Shown: positions 29,154-38,628 of the stretch, in pieces
Position numbering within the stretch: the first letter of the stretch is position 1
Layout: each line of letters opens with the position of its first letter
From: Verrucomicrobiia bacterium DG1235
Lineage (GTDB): Bacteria > Verrucomicrobiota > Verrucomicrobiia > Opitutales > Opitutaceae
NCBI GenBank assembly: GCA_000155695.1
Contig: DS990592.1
Location: 3,720,335-3,784,334 of the forward strand
DNA: 64,000 bases
Direction of reading: 5' to 3'
Program-made: the position numbers and the translations under genes
Notes under the pieces: model-generated
What the model saw: only the letters and a program-made list of their open reading frames with translations
Told to the model about the DNA's origin: nothing
Databases searched by the model: none

Positions 29154-32100
29154 ATGCTCAATCGACTCATACAATTTTCGCTCGGGCACCGGACCCTCGT
29201 TCTCGCCGCCGCCATCGCCATACTAGCGCTGGGCCTGCAAACCGCCCGCGACCTGCCGGTCGAAGTCTTGCCCGACCTCACAAAGCCGACCGTCACCATC
29301 CTCACCGAAGCCCCCGGCCTCGCTCCCGAGGAAGTGGAGACCCTCGTAACCGTCCCCCTCGAATCAGCCCTCATGGGCGTCGCCGGCGTCACCCGCCTGC
29401 GAACCACCTCCGACGTCTCACTCTCGCTCACCTTTGTCGAATTCGAATGGGGCACCGACATTTACCTCGCTCGCCAATTCGTCCAAGAACGCCTCCAAGT
29501 CGCCCGCGAATCCCTGCCCGATGGTATCCAACCTTACATGACACCCGTCGCGTCCCTCATGGGCGAAATCATGCTGGTCGGCATTCACAGCGAGGACCAA
29601 AGCGTAGCCCCCAGCGATCTACGCACCCTCGCGGACTGGACCGTCGCCCGCCGACTGCAAAGCATTCCCGGCGTCGCCGAAGTGCTCGCCATGGGCGGTG
29701 GCATCAAGCAACTCCAAGTGCAGCCCGACCCAAATCGCATGCTCGCCCTGGGCATCACATTCGACGAGCTCCGCCACGCCGCATCCCAAGCCGCCCGCAA
29801 CACCACCGGCGGTTTCCTCACCAACGCCCCCCAGGAAATCATGGTCCGACACCTCGCCATGAGCACCGATACAGGCGCCCTCGGCTCCACCGTGGTCAAA
29901 TTGGTCGAAGACCGCCCCATCCGCATTTCCGACGTCGCAACCCTCGTCTGGGACGTCGAGCCCATGCGCGGCGACGCCGCCGTCGACAGCTCCCCAGGCG
30001 TGATTCTAAGCGTCACCAAAGCGCCAGGCTTCGACACCCTCGCGCTTACCGAAAAAGTGGAAACCGCCCTCGCCGAACTTCAGCCCACCATGCCGGATTC
30101 CGTCAGGCTCGTGCCCCTCTTCCGCCAGGCTGACTTCATCGAGCACGCCGTAGGAAATCTCCAAGAAGCCATCCGCGACGGCGCCATCATGGTCACCATC
30201 GTGCTCTTCCTCTTCCTTCTCAACCTGCGCACCACCTTCATCACCCTCACCGCCATTCCCCTTTCTTTCGCCATCACCCTGCTCGTCTTCCGCTGGTTCG
30301 GCATCAGCGTAAACTCTATGACGCTCGGCGGCCTCGCCGTCGCCATCGGCATGGTCGTAGACGACGCTATCGTCGACGTTGAAAACGTCTTTCGACGCCT
30401 CCGAGAAAACGCCGTATCCAATTCCCCACGACCGAAACTCGAAGTCATCGCATCCGCATCCGCCGAAGTTCGAAACTCCATCCTCTACGCAACCCTCTTC
30501 ATTATCCTCGTCTTCCTTCCCCTGCTCGGACTAAGCGGCGTCGAAGGCCGCCTCTTCACCCCCATCGCCATCGCCACCATCGTCAGCATGGTCGCCTCCT
30601 TCATCGTCTCGCTCACCGTCATTCCCGTTCTCTGCTCCCTCCTCCTCAAACCCTCGACTCCCACGCACGCCCAAGATCCCGCCATCGTTCGCCTCTTAAA
30701 ATCTGTATTCAAAAACACCTGGCTCCAGCTCGCCCTCAGCCAGCCCTTCCTCGTACTCGCCCTCGCCGCCCTACTCCTCGCAGGAGCCCTCAGCCTCTAT
30801 CCGCGCATGGGCAAGGACTTCCTGCCGTCCTTCAATGAAGAGACCGCCCTCATCGCCCTCACCGCCGCGCCAGGCACCTCCCTCCAGAAAACCAACGAAA
30901 TCTCCGCCGTCGCCGAAGCCCTCATCCTCTCTGTTCCAGAAGTCCGCGTCGTCGGACGCCGCGTTGGCCGCGCCGAACGAGGAGACCACGTCGTGCCCGT
31001 ATCCACCGTCGAGTTCGATATCGACTTCCACAAAGACCTCCCCGACTCCCGTCCACGCGCTGTAGTGCTGGAGGAAATACGCCAAAAAATCCGCGGCATT
31101 CCAGGCACCTTCGCCGCCCTCTCTGGACCGCTCGCCGATCGCATCGGACACATGCTCTCCGGCGTTTCCGCCAAGGTCGCCATCAAAGTCTACGGCAAGG
31201 ACCTCAACGAAATTCGGCGCATCGGCACCGAAATCCAAGACATCGCTCACTCCATCCCCGGACTCGAAGCCGCCCGAGTCGAACAGCAGGCGCCCATCCC
31301 TCAACTACGCGTCGAAATCGATCGCGACCGAGCCCTCGCCTACGGCATCACGCCGGGCTCACTCAACGATCAACTCGCATCCCTCATCGGAGGCGAAACC
31401 GTCGCCGAGCTCTATGAAGGACAACGTACCATCGACCTCGTCCTCCGCCTCCCCGAAGCCTGGCGCGAGAATCCAAAACAGCTCGAGCAACTCTACGTCG
31501 ACACCGCCAATGGTGGCCGCATCCCCCTTTCCTTCGTAGCCAATATCCGCGAGGCTCGAGGCCCGAACGTCATCCAACGCGAAAACACCCTGAGACGCTT
31601 CGTCGTCAGCATCAACCCCACCTCGCGCGACCTCACCGGCCTCGTCACCCAGCTCCGAGACCGCGTCACCAGCGAGATTGCCCTACCGCAAAGCTACTTC
31701 ATAAGCTTCGAAGGCGAGTTCCAAGCGCAGCAAGAAGCCACCCGCCGTATCGCCTGGCTCTCCCTGCTCGCACTCTGCGTCATCGCCACCCTGCTCTTCA
31801 CCTACTTCAAGACCCCTGTATTCACCATCCAAGTACTGGCCGACATTCCCCTCGCCCTCATTGGCGGCCTCGCCCTCACTTCCCTACTTCTCAACAATAT
31901 CAGCATCGCCACCCTCGTAGGTTTCATCGCCGTCGCCGGCGTAGCCGCCCGAAACAGCGTCATGATGATTTCTCACTACCTCCACCTCATGCGACACGAA
32001 GGCGAAGGCTTCACCCGCGAAATGATCGAACGCGGCACCCTCGAGCGCCTCGTCCCCGTGCTCATGACCGCCCTATCCGCAGGCATCGCCCTCATCCCTC

Positions 32101-32279
32101 TCGTGCTTGCCGCCAACCAGCCGGGCAAGGAAATCCTGCATCCCGTCGCCGTCGTCATCGTAGGCGGACTCGTCACTTCCACCTTCCTCGGACTCGGTGT
32201 CACCCCAGCCATTTTCTACACCTTCGGCCGCAAGGCCGCCAAAAAAGCAGTCGAACAAAAAGCCGCCGCCAGCGACTAA
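29154..32279 (+). CDS. Heavy-metal RND efflux pump (CusA/CzcA family)
   Basis: A 1041-residue inner-membrane proton antiporter with the full HME-RND layout: TM1 near 10-30, a large periplasmic porter domain, TMs 2-6 at about 335-500, a second periplasmic domain and TMs 8-12 at about 860-1025. The proton-relay helix reads AIGMVVDDAIVDVEN (near residue 402), matching neither the CzcA DFG form nor the exact CusA form. By hand alignment the three methionines that bind Cu/Ag in CusA fall on Ala, Thr and His here, so copper/silver is unlikely. It would export a divalent metal, such as Zn, Co, Ni or Cd, from periplasm or cytoplasm through the TolC-like channel. The metal itself is not proven. Confidence 0.92.
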   Translation: MLNRLIQFSLGHRTLVLAAAIAILALGLQTARDLPVEVLPDLTKPTVTILTEAPGLAPEEVETLVTVPLESALMGVAGVTRLRTTSDVSLSLTFVEFEWGTDIYLARQFVQERLQVARESLPDGIQPYMTPVASLMGEIMLVGIHSEDQSVAPSDLRTLADWTVARRLQSIPGVAEVLAMGGGIKQLQVQPDPNRMLALGITFDELRHAASQAARNTTGGFLTNAPQEIMVRHLAMSTDTGALGSTVVKLVEDRPIRISDVATLVWDVEPMRGDAAVDSSPGVILSVTKAPGFDTLALTEKVETALAELQPTMPDSVRLVPLFRQADFIEHAVGNLQEAIRDGAIMVTIVLFLFLLNLRTTFITLTAIPLSFAITLLVFRWFGISVNSMTLGGLAVAIGMVVDDAIVDVENVFRRLRENAVSNSPRPKLEVIASASAEVRNSILYATLFIILVFLPLLGLSGVEGRLFTPIAIATIVSMVASFIVSLTVIPVLCSLLLKPSTPTHAQDPAIVRLLKSVFKNTWLQLALSQPFLVLALAALLLAGALSLYPRMGKDFLPSFNEETALIALTAAPGTSLQKTNEISAVAEALILSVPEVRVVGRRVGRAERGDHVVPVSTVEFDIDFHKDLPDSRPRAVVLEEIRQKIRGIPGTFAALSGPLADRIGHMLSGVSAKVAIKVYGKDLNEIRRIGTEIQDIAHSIPGLEAARVEQQAPIPQLRVEIDRDRALAYGITPGSLNDQLASLIGGETVAELYEGQRTIDLVLRLPEAWRENPKQLEQLYVDTANGGRIPLSFVANIREARGPNVIQRENTLRRFVVSINPTSRDLTGLVTQLRDRVTSEIALPQSYFISFEGEFQAQQEATRRIAWLSLLALCVIATLLFTYFKTPVFTIQVLADIPLALIGGLALTSLLLNNISIATLVGFIAVAGVAARNSVMMISHYLHLMRHEGEGFTREMIERGTLERLVPVLMTALSAGIALIPLVLAANQPGKEILHPVAVVIVGGLVTSTFLGLGVTPAIFYTFGRKAAKKAVEQKAAASD

Positions 32280-32295
32280 ACCCTAACACCAATTT

Positions 32296-32826
32296 ATGAA
32301 TACAAAAAAAATCTACGCCACCATCCTTCTCACAGCTTCGCTCTTCTTCGCCGCATGCGGAGGACATGACGATCACACAGAGCACGAAGACCACGGCCAC
32401 AGCCACGACGGCACCGAAGGGGCACACAGCCACGACGACCATCAGCACACCGAATTCGCCAAGGACCCCGGTCCCAACGGCGGCCGCCTCATCACCTCGC
32501 TCGACCCCGCCGTCGAATTCCTCCTGCGCGACGACCGACACGCACAACTCACCTTCGTCGACGCTGATGGGAAAGCGATCGCTCCCTCTAAGCAAATCGC
32601 CACCGCCGTCACCGGCGACCGCATGAGTCCCGTCAATATCACCTTTGCCTCCGACGGCTCCGCCCTCGTCAGCGAACAAGCCCTACCGGACACCGAAGGC
32701 CAGCCCATCATCCTTACGATTCAGAGCAGCCCTGAGGCTTCCCCAGTCATCGAGCGCTTCAACCTAAAGACCTACAAATGCTCCGGCTGCGGCCTCGCCG
32801 AATACGCCTGCATCTGCGGGCACTAG
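32296..32826 (+). CDS. His-rich lipoprotein with a Cys4 tail, last gene of the efflux cluster
   Basis: A 176-residue protein with a lipoprotein signal (LLTASLFFAAC, lipidated Cys near residue 21). A His/Asp/Glu-rich run follows directly (about residues 22-55, such as GHDDHTEHEDHGHSHDG), then a compact middle domain (about 60-155, starting GPNGGRLI). The C-terminus is CSGCGLAEYACICGH, with cysteines spaced C-x2-C-x6-C-x-C like a small zinc ribbon. It is 16 bases behind the pump gene and thus probably co-expressed. It may buffer or deliver metal to the efflux complex at the membrane surface. The His and Cys ends suggest two different metal sites. Function is inferred from composition and operon. 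Confidence 0.75.
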   Translation: MNTKKIYATILLTASLFFAACGGHDDHTEHEDHGHSHDGTEGAHSHDDHQHTEFAKDPGPNGGRLITSLDPAVEFLLRDDRHAQLTFVDADGKAIAPSKQIATAVTGDRMSPVNITFASDGSALVSEQALPDTEGQPIILTIQSSPEASPVIERFNLKTYKCSGCGLAEYACICGH

Positions 32827-32875
32827 AGAGCACGTCGCCCCGCGACTCAGCGGGAGGCGGCCATTCGCCGCGAAC

Positions 32876-33607
32876 TCACTCGCCCCGCTTCCCGGCCACC
32901 ACTTCCATTTTATACGGAAGCGAAACCTCTACATGCCGATCGTCGACCACGCGGACCTGTGTTCGCTGGTCGAGGCCAGTCACCTTCACGGAAACGCCTT
33001 CGCCAAAGGTCGATCTCATAAACTGGTAATCCGCCCCAACCATCTTCACCAAAGCAGTGCGATAACCATCCGGTTTGAGCAGAGCGATGCTGCTCGACTG
33101 GAAATACGCCTTCACGCTCTTCGGAAAAACAATCCGCTCCACGAAAGAATTAAGAAAAAGCATACGCTCAAAAACCGATTCTTCAGGAGCGAGCTTCGCT
33201 ACCACCGTCACCTCGAAACTCGAAACCTCATCGCCCGACTTCATCGACGACAAATACCCGCCGCTGCGGGCAAGCGGAAGGGCCATAAATCCCGTCTTCA
33301 GCGCGACCTGCTCATTCTTCTCCACCGCCTTGTTCAGCGCTTCGTAAGCTTGCCTCAAATCAGCCAGTCGCTCTTCCGGTTTGCTGCTTTCAGTGGAAAC
33401 GCTGAAGGAAACGACCACCGCGTCCGCCGGCAAAATCATGCGGGCCGGAGTCTGCGTCTCCGCCCCTCCCCGACCGCGCGGATCAAAGTTCGATGACGGA
33501 ATTCCCAGCTCCACCGGAGCCTCCTTGCCAAACGAATAGCCAGCACCCTGAGAAAATGCAGCCGCGATCGGCCACAGCAAAACGAGAACAAAAGAGAAAC
33601 GATTCAT
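32876..33607 (-). CDS. SIMPL (DUF541) domain periplasmic protein
   Basis: A 243-residue protein starting at the ATG of MNRFSFVLVLL (33607), with a signal peptide cut near AAAFS-Q. An upstream ATG at 33622 adds five residues. The body (about residues 50-235) has the SIMPL pattern: ADAVVVSFSVSTESSKPEE, a helix DLRQAYEALNKAVEK, a strand SSFEVTVVAKL, and later RTALVKMVGADYQF. SIMPL proteins form ring-like or periplasmic assemblies of poorly known function. It is convergent with the efflux cluster and divergent from ada, with 115 bases between the start codons. Moderately sure of the family. Confidence 0.7.
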   Translation of the reverse strand: MNRFSFVLVLLWPIAAAFSQGAGYSFGKEAPVELGIPSSNFDPRGRGGAETQTPARMILPADAVVVSFSVSTESSKPEERLADLRQAYEALNKAVEKNEQVALKTGFMALPLARSGGYLSSMKSGDEVSSFEVTVVAKLAPEESVFERMLFLNSFVERIVFPKSVKAYFQSSSIALLKPDGYRTALVKMVGADYQFMRSTFGEGVSVKVTGLDQRTQVRVVDDRHVEVSLPYKMEVVAGKRGE

Positions 33608-33722
33608 ACCCGCAGTCTCCAAAGCTAGGCAGGACTTTCAAGATCAGTCGTTGTTCAGGCGAAAAATTCCATGTCGCAAAATCGGTGGCCGCCAACAAAC
33701 CTCACCTGCTAAGCTGTTTGCC

Positions 33723-34787
33723 ATGACACCGCACGCCATTCTCCCCGACAAAGAAACCATGTATCAGGCATTTGTGAACAAGGACGCCTCCTTCGAAGGC
33801 CTCTTCGTCATGGGCGTGCGCACCACCGGGATCTTCTGCCGACCCACCTGCCCCGCTCGAAAACCGAAACCGGAAAACGTCGAATTCTTCCCGCGCAGCG
33901 GCGACGCCCTCGCCGCCGGCTATCGCGCCTGCAAGCGCTGCAGACCCATGGAAGCCAAAGGCTCCATCCCCTCCTGGCTGCGCCCCTTGCTCGCCCAAGT
34001 CGACGCCGCCCCCACCCGCCGGTGGACCTCCCAAGACATCCGCGATGCAGGCCTCGACCCCGCCCGCGTACGACGCTGGTTCCAAGCCGAGCACGGCATG
34101 ACCTTCCTCGCATACCTCCGCTCCCGCCGCCTGGGCGAAGCCTTTTCCAGAGTAAAAGACGGATCCCCCATCCTCGAAGCCGCAGCCGCCGCCGACTTCG
34201 ATTCCGTCAGCGGATTCTGCGAAGCCCTCCGAAAACGCTCAGGCGCCTCGCCAAGCAAAGCCAAAGAACGCCTCCCCCTAAAAGTTCAGCAAGTCAGCTC
34301 ACCGCTCGGCCCCATCATGGTCGCCGGCGACGACCAAGCCGTCTACCTCGTCGAGTTCTGGGACCGCCGCATGCTGGAAACCCAGTTCACCACGCTCGAA
34401 AAACGCCTCAACGCCGTCTTCTTTCCCGGCAAAAGCAAAGCAAGCCAACAAATGGCCGACGAGCTCGACGCCTATTTCCAAGGCGAGACCACAACATTCG
34501 AAACCCCGATAAAATTCCCCGGCACCGAACACCAGCAAGCTGTCTGGCAAACCCTCCTCTCCGTTCCCTCTGGCGAAACATGGACCTACGGCCAACTCGC
34601 CAATTCCATCGGCAAACCCGCCGCCGTCCGCTCCGTCGCCCGAGCCGTCGGCGAGAACCGCTTCGCCATCGTCATCCCCTGCCACCGCATCGTCGGCTCC
34701 GACGGAAACCTCACCGGCTACGGCGGCGGCCTCTGGCGAAAACGCCACCTGCTCGAATTCGAGCGCCAGAAAAACTTTAGCTCTTGA
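33723..34787 (+). CDS. ada: Bifunctional regulator/O6-methylguanine-DNA methyltransferase Ada
   Basis: From the ATG at 33723 the protein has 354 residues, the same length as E. coli Ada. The N-terminal methylphosphotriester domain has the four zinc cysteines (Cys39, Cys43, Cys70, Cys73; TTGIFCRPTCPARKP and YRACKRCRP), Cys39 being the methyl acceptor. An AraC-type helix-turn-helix region spans about 95-185. The C-terminal methyltransferase domain has the active-site motif PCHR with Cys320 and GYGGGLWRK after it. It repairs methylated DNA by transferring the group to its own cysteines, and the N-terminally methylated form activates the adaptive response genes, usually including ada itself. No alkB or alkA is adjacent. 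An in-frame ATG at 33651 is rejected as too long. Confidence 0.95.
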   Translation: MTPHAILPDKETMYQAFVNKDASFEGLFVMGVRTTGIFCRPTCPARKPKPENVEFFPRSGDALAAGYRACKRCRPMEAKGSIPSWLRPLLAQVDAAPTRRWTSQDIRDAGLDPARVRRWFQAEHGMTFLAYLRSRRLGEAFSRVKDGSPILEAAAAADFDSVSGFCEALRKRSGASPSKAKERLPLKVQQVSSPLGPIMVAGDDQAVYLVEFWDRRMLETQFTTLEKRLNAVFFPGKSKASQQMADELDAYFQGETTTFETPIKFPGTEHQQAVWQTLLSVPSGETWTYGQLANSIGKPAAVRSVARAVGENRFAIVIPCHRIVGSDGNLTGYGGGLWRKRHLLEFERQKNFSS

Positions 34788-34936
34788 AGAAGCGCAAAGT
34801 TACGATGTCTCAACATTTTCGATACACTAACGTGACGTAACCTTTATTTCACACTTAAGCGCTTGGTCGAACATCCTGAGTGCTGCCTTACTCGACCCAC
34901 ACCACATCCGAATTGGTAACGAGAAAGGTTTTACGC

Positions 34937-37900
34937 ATGTTCAAAAATTGTATTCAAACATTGGCTACTCTATCCGCTTTAGCAGGTCTTAGCCACGCCG
35001 TTGCTCAGACAACGTTTATCAACGAGATTCATTACGACAACGCCAGCGGAGATGTTGGCGAAGCCGTCGAAATAGCAGGACCAGCAGGCACCGACCTCTC
35101 CGGCTGGAGCCTCGCCCTCTACAATGGAAACGGAGGAGCTACCTACAACACCCTCAGCCTAAGCGGCATCATTCCAGAGCAAAACAACGGCTACGGAACG
35201 CTCAGCTTCCCTGCCGTCGGCTTGCAGAACGGCTCCCCAGATGGCCTCGCGCTCGTCGACAGCTCCGCCACTGTGATCCAGTTTCTCAGCTACGAAGGCA
35301 CCGTCATCGCCACAAACGGCCCCGCCAACGGCATGACCAGCTCCGATATCGCGGTATCCGAGCCAAGCAGTTCCCCCGAAGGCCAATCCCTTCAACTCAC
35401 CGGGGCAAATGGAACCGAATACGCCCACTTCACCTGGCAGGCTCCCGACGATGACTCGTTCGGCAGCGTAAACCCCGGACAAACATTCGCCGGTGTCTCT
35501 GGTCCGCCAGCCGTCGCCATCAACGAACTACGAATCGATCAGCCAAGCAGCGACGTTGACGAATATTTCGAGCTAGTCGGCCTGCCGGGCCAAAGCCTCG
35601 ACGGCCTAAGCTACCTCGTCATCGGCGATGGATCAGGGGGCAGCGGAGTCATCGAAAGCGTGAGCTCCCTCGATGGCTTGGCCATTCCTGATTCCGGATA
35701 CTTTCTCGCCGCCGAATCGTCTTTCACTCTCGAAACCCCTGACATGATCGCTTCGCTCAACTTCGAAAACAGCGACAACGTCACCCACCTGCTTGTCTTC
35801 GAATTCACCGGTTCCGTCGGCGACGACCTCGACACCAACGAAGACGGTGTCCTCGATCTGACTCCATGGACTAGCATCCTCGACTCAATCGCCCTCGTCG
35901 AATCAGCAACTTCTGGAGAAAAGGTCTACGGCGACGCCAGTATCGGCCCAGACGGTACCTTTGTCCCCGGCCACGTCTACCGCTTCCCTGACATCACAGG
36001 TCCGTTCAAGATCGGAAAATTCGATCTCGACGAAGGCAACGACACCCCAGGCGGAGAAAACATAGAGCCCATCGTATTCGAAACTTCCGACTCCATCTTC
36101 AGCAGCTTCGAAGAACCGAGCGTCGTGGACGGCAGCCCCGCCTACTCCGATCCCGACAACACCACCGACCACTACCTCGTCAATATCGACGGAGTCTCAG
36201 ACGTCGCCTACGACGGCGGCTCGGAGCTCGGCTTCAAAGCTCTCTATGAAAACACCCGAGGAGACGCAGGGCTGAGTGATGGCGACTTCGTCGGAGTCAC
36301 TAAATTCACTGGCGTCGTCGGCGCGTTCACGGACGGAGTCCAAGCTTACCAGATTGGCGATCCCGACGGTCGCTACACCGTTGAGATGGATGCCGTAAAC
36401 CTCGACAATGTTACCGGCGAAAAGACCATCCTCGTCGATCTCTTCGTCCAATCGACCGGCTGGGAGTCCAATGACGTCATTCAGGTATGGGTCGAAACCG
36501 ATATCGGCGCCTTCTACCTCCTCGACACCACCTCCACCGATATCGACTCGCTCAACATAGAAGGTTTCTGGCAAACCCTCTCCGCGGACCTCACGGGCGC
36601 CAGCGTCGCCGCTCTTCGCTTCTCGCTAGACTCCAATTCCGCATCCGAATCCATCTTCGTGGACAATATCCGCTTCGGCCCTGCCCCCACCATCGATCCC
36701 TACACCATCATGGAAATACAAGGCTCCGGATCGGAGTCTCCCCTCGTCGGACAAAGACTCGTCACCGAGGGCGTGGTAACCGGCATCACCTCAAATGGTC
36801 AGAACTTCTGGATGCAGGATCCGACAGGCGACGGAAATGCTGCCACCTCTGACGGTATCTACGTCTACAATCCAGATTCAGTACCCGCAATCGGCGATCT
36901 CGTTCGCGTAACCGCAAGCGTTTCCGAATACGCCAGCAGCTCGCGTCCCACCGATTTGCCGCTCACCGAGCTCGTTGCCGGCACCGTCGAGGTACTCTCC
37001 TCAAACAACCCGCTGCCCGCTCCCGTACTCATCACCGACATGCCGGACGAATCCATCCCCGAAGCCATCGCGCTCTTGGAATCGCTCGAAAGCATGCTCG
37101 TCAAACTGCCAACCGCACTCGTTGTCGGACAGACAAATCAGTTCGGCGAGTTTCACGTCATCACGTCCTACGACGCCCAGCCTGGCTCCGGCTTCTCCCC
37201 ATGGTACAGCCAAATGATCATTCGCTCCATTGGTGAAAACGAGGTCGACTACAACCCAGAACGCCTCCTCGTCGACGACCTCACCCTAGACGAGCCTCTT
37301 ACGCTCATGCCTGGCGATTCGCTTACGAATCTCACCGGTATCATGCACTACGACTTCTCAAACTACCGTATCCAGCCTGTGGATATCGGAGACGTTTCCA
37401 TCGAGCAAACAGCCACCACCATAAAACCATACTACTGGTGGTTCTCCTACCTGAAATCGCTCTTCCAAAGAAGCTATCTAAATGTCGCCTCCCTGAATAC
37501 GGAAAACCTCTTCGACCTGATCGACGATCCAGATAAAAACGACCAAGGCAGCACCCCGACTCCCGAAGAACTCGAGATCAAACTCGAAAAGCTATCCGCC
37601 ACCATCGGAATCGGGCTCGAGTTTCCGGAAATCATCTGTGTACAGGAAGTCGAGAATCAAGCTGTCCTACAGCTCCTCGCAGACCGCCTAAACGATAAGC
37701 TTCCCTTCGCTCGCCTCGACTACCTCGCAGTATCCCTCGAGACTAGCGACAACCGCGGTATAGAAACCGGCTACCTCTACGACAGCCGCAGAGTTAAACT
37801 CGAAGACCTTTACCAACTCACCGATGAAATCGTTCCAGGCGTTTCCGACGCATTCGGAGCGACCAGCGTAAGCAAGGGCCGCGAACCTTTGGTCGGTGTA

Positions 37901-38452
37901 TTCAAATCCAAAGGACGCGAAATCACCATCGTGAACAACCACTTCAAGAGCAAAGGTGGAGACGGCCCCCTCTACGGAACCGAGCAACCACCTGTTCGCG
38001 AATCGGAAATCCAGCGCAAGCTCCAAGCCACCGTACTTCGCGACTTCGCAGACATCCTGCTTGCCGAGAATCCAAATGCCCTGCTCGCAATCACCGGCGA
38101 CTTCAACGACTTCCAATTCGGCGAACCGGGCGAAGGCGATTCACATACCCTCGGCATCATCGAAGGTGAAGAAGGAGAGTACCCGCTCGAAAACATCGTC
38201 AAGACCCGCATCCCGGAAAACAGCCGATTTAGCTACGTCTACGAAGGAAATAGCCAAGCGCTCGACCACTTCCTCCTCAGCAAGAAGCTGAAAAAGAAAC
38301 TACTCCGAGCCGAATTCATTCACCTCAACGCGGCGTATTTGGACGAATTCATGGAAGACGCTAGCGTCCTGGAACGTTCCTCCGACCACGATCCGCTGCT
38401 CCTGAAATTCAACCTAACCCGAAAAGGCAGATCCTTTTTCCACCATAGGTAA
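34937..38452 (+). CDS. ExeM/NucH-type secreted nuclease with lamin-tail domains
   Basis: The ATG at 34937 (MFKNCIQTLATLSALAGLSH) has an AAAGG eight bases upstream and starts a signal peptide; an earlier in-frame ATG at 34880 is discarded. The 1171-residue protein has a lamin-tail domain (about 28-185, FINEIHYDNASGDVGEAVEI), a second one (about 192-360, INELRIDQPSSDVDEYFEL) and a beta-sandwich (about 380-590). An OB-like region follows (about 600-790), then an endonuclease/exonuclease/phosphatase domain (about 845-1160). Its active-site landmarks are ASLNTENLFD, CVQEVENQ, NNHFKSKGGDG, ITGDFNDFQ, ALDHFLLS and SSDHDPLLL. It should degrade extracellular DNA for nutrients or biofilm turnover. Unlike ExeM proteins with a GlyGly-CTERM tail, it ends in a short basic FFHHR. 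A terminator follows. Confidence 0.9.
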   Translation: MFKNCIQTLATLSALAGLSHAVAQTTFINEIHYDNASGDVGEAVEIAGPAGTDLSGWSLALYNGNGGATYNTLSLSGIIPEQNNGYGTLSFPAVGLQNGSPDGLALVDSSATVIQFLSYEGTVIATNGPANGMTSSDIAVSEPSSSPEGQSLQLTGANGTEYAHFTWQAPDDDSFGSVNPGQTFAGVSGPPAVAINELRIDQPSSDVDEYFELVGLPGQSLDGLSYLVIGDGSGGSGVIESVSSLDGLAIPDSGYFLAAESSFTLETPDMIASLNFENSDNVTHLLVFEFTGSVGDDLDTNEDGVLDLTPWTSILDSIALVESATSGEKVYGDASIGPDGTFVPGHVYRFPDITGPFKIGKFDLDEGNDTPGGENIEPIVFETSDSIFSSFEEPSVVDGSPAYSDPDNTTDHYLVNIDGVSDVAYDGGSELGFKALYENTRGDAGLSDGDFVGVTKFTGVVGAFTDGVQAYQIGDPDGRYTVEMDAVNLDNVTGEKTILVDLFVQSTGWESNDVIQVWVETDIGAFYLLDTTSTDIDSLNIEGFWQTLSADLTGASVAALRFSLDSNSASESIFVDNIRFGPAPTIDPYTIMEIQGSGSESPLVGQRLVTEGVVTGITSNGQNFWMQDPTGDGNAATSDGIYVYNPDSVPAIGDLVRVTASVSEYASSSRPTDLPLTELVAGTVEVLSSNNPLPAPVLITDMPDESIPEAIALLESLESMLVKLPTALVVGQTNQFGEFHVITSYDAQPGSGFSPWYSQMIIRSIGENEVDYNPERLLVDDLTLDEPLTLMPGDSLTNLTGIMHYDFSNYRIQPVDIGDVSIEQTATTIKPYYWWFSYLKSLFQRSYLNVASLNTENLFDLIDDPDKNDQGSTPTPEELEIKLEKLSATIGIGLEFPEIICVQEVENQAVLQLLADRLNDKLPFARLDYLAVSLETSDNRGIETGYLYDSRRVKLEDLYQLTDEIVPGVSDAFGATSVSKGREPLVGVFKSKGREITIVNNHFKSKGGDGPLYGTEQPPVRESEIQRKLQATVLRDFADILLAENPNALLAITGDFNDFQFGEPGEGDSHTLGIIEGEEGEYPLENIVKTRIPENSRFSYVYEGNSQALDHFLLSKKLKKKLLRAEFIHLNAAYLDEFMEDASVLERSSDHDPLLLKFNLTRKGRSFFHHR

Positions 38453-38479
38453 GCATTTGAAAATCTGAGTAGGTAACGA

Positions 38480-38510
38480 CGCGATCCTCGGGTAGGGGGT
38501 CGCGTTTTTC
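38480..38510 (+). terminator. Rho-independent terminator after the nuclease gene
   Basis: CGCGATCC (38480-38487) pairs with GGGTCGCG (38497-38504), including one G-T pair. It is followed by TTTTTC, about 30 bases after the nuclease stop. Confidence 0.8.
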
Positions 38511-38587
38511 GTACTAGAACACACCCGGATAAGGTTATTATCCAAGGCCAATTGAGGATGCCTACTCAGTGTGATTGAGCGCTATAA

Positions 38588-38604
38588 GGGTCACAGTTTG
38601 ACCC
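38588..38604. promoter_or_regulatory. Small hairpin upstream of the PilC/GspF gene
   Basis: GGGTCA-CAGTT-TGACCC, a perfect six-bp stem 24 bases before the ATG. It could be an operator dyad or a leader hairpin; short enough that chance remains possible. Confidence 0.3.
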
Positions 38605-38628
38605 CGAAAAGTCGAAATAACACTAGTT

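Noticed and set aside
29075-30133. Arg/Pro-rich open frame overlapping the RND pump gene
   Set aside because: Out-of-frame reading of a conserved transporter; composition is not protein-like.
29154-32279. Naming the pump cusA
   Set aside because: The copper/silver-binding methionines do not appear to be present, so a substrate-specific gene symbol would mislead.
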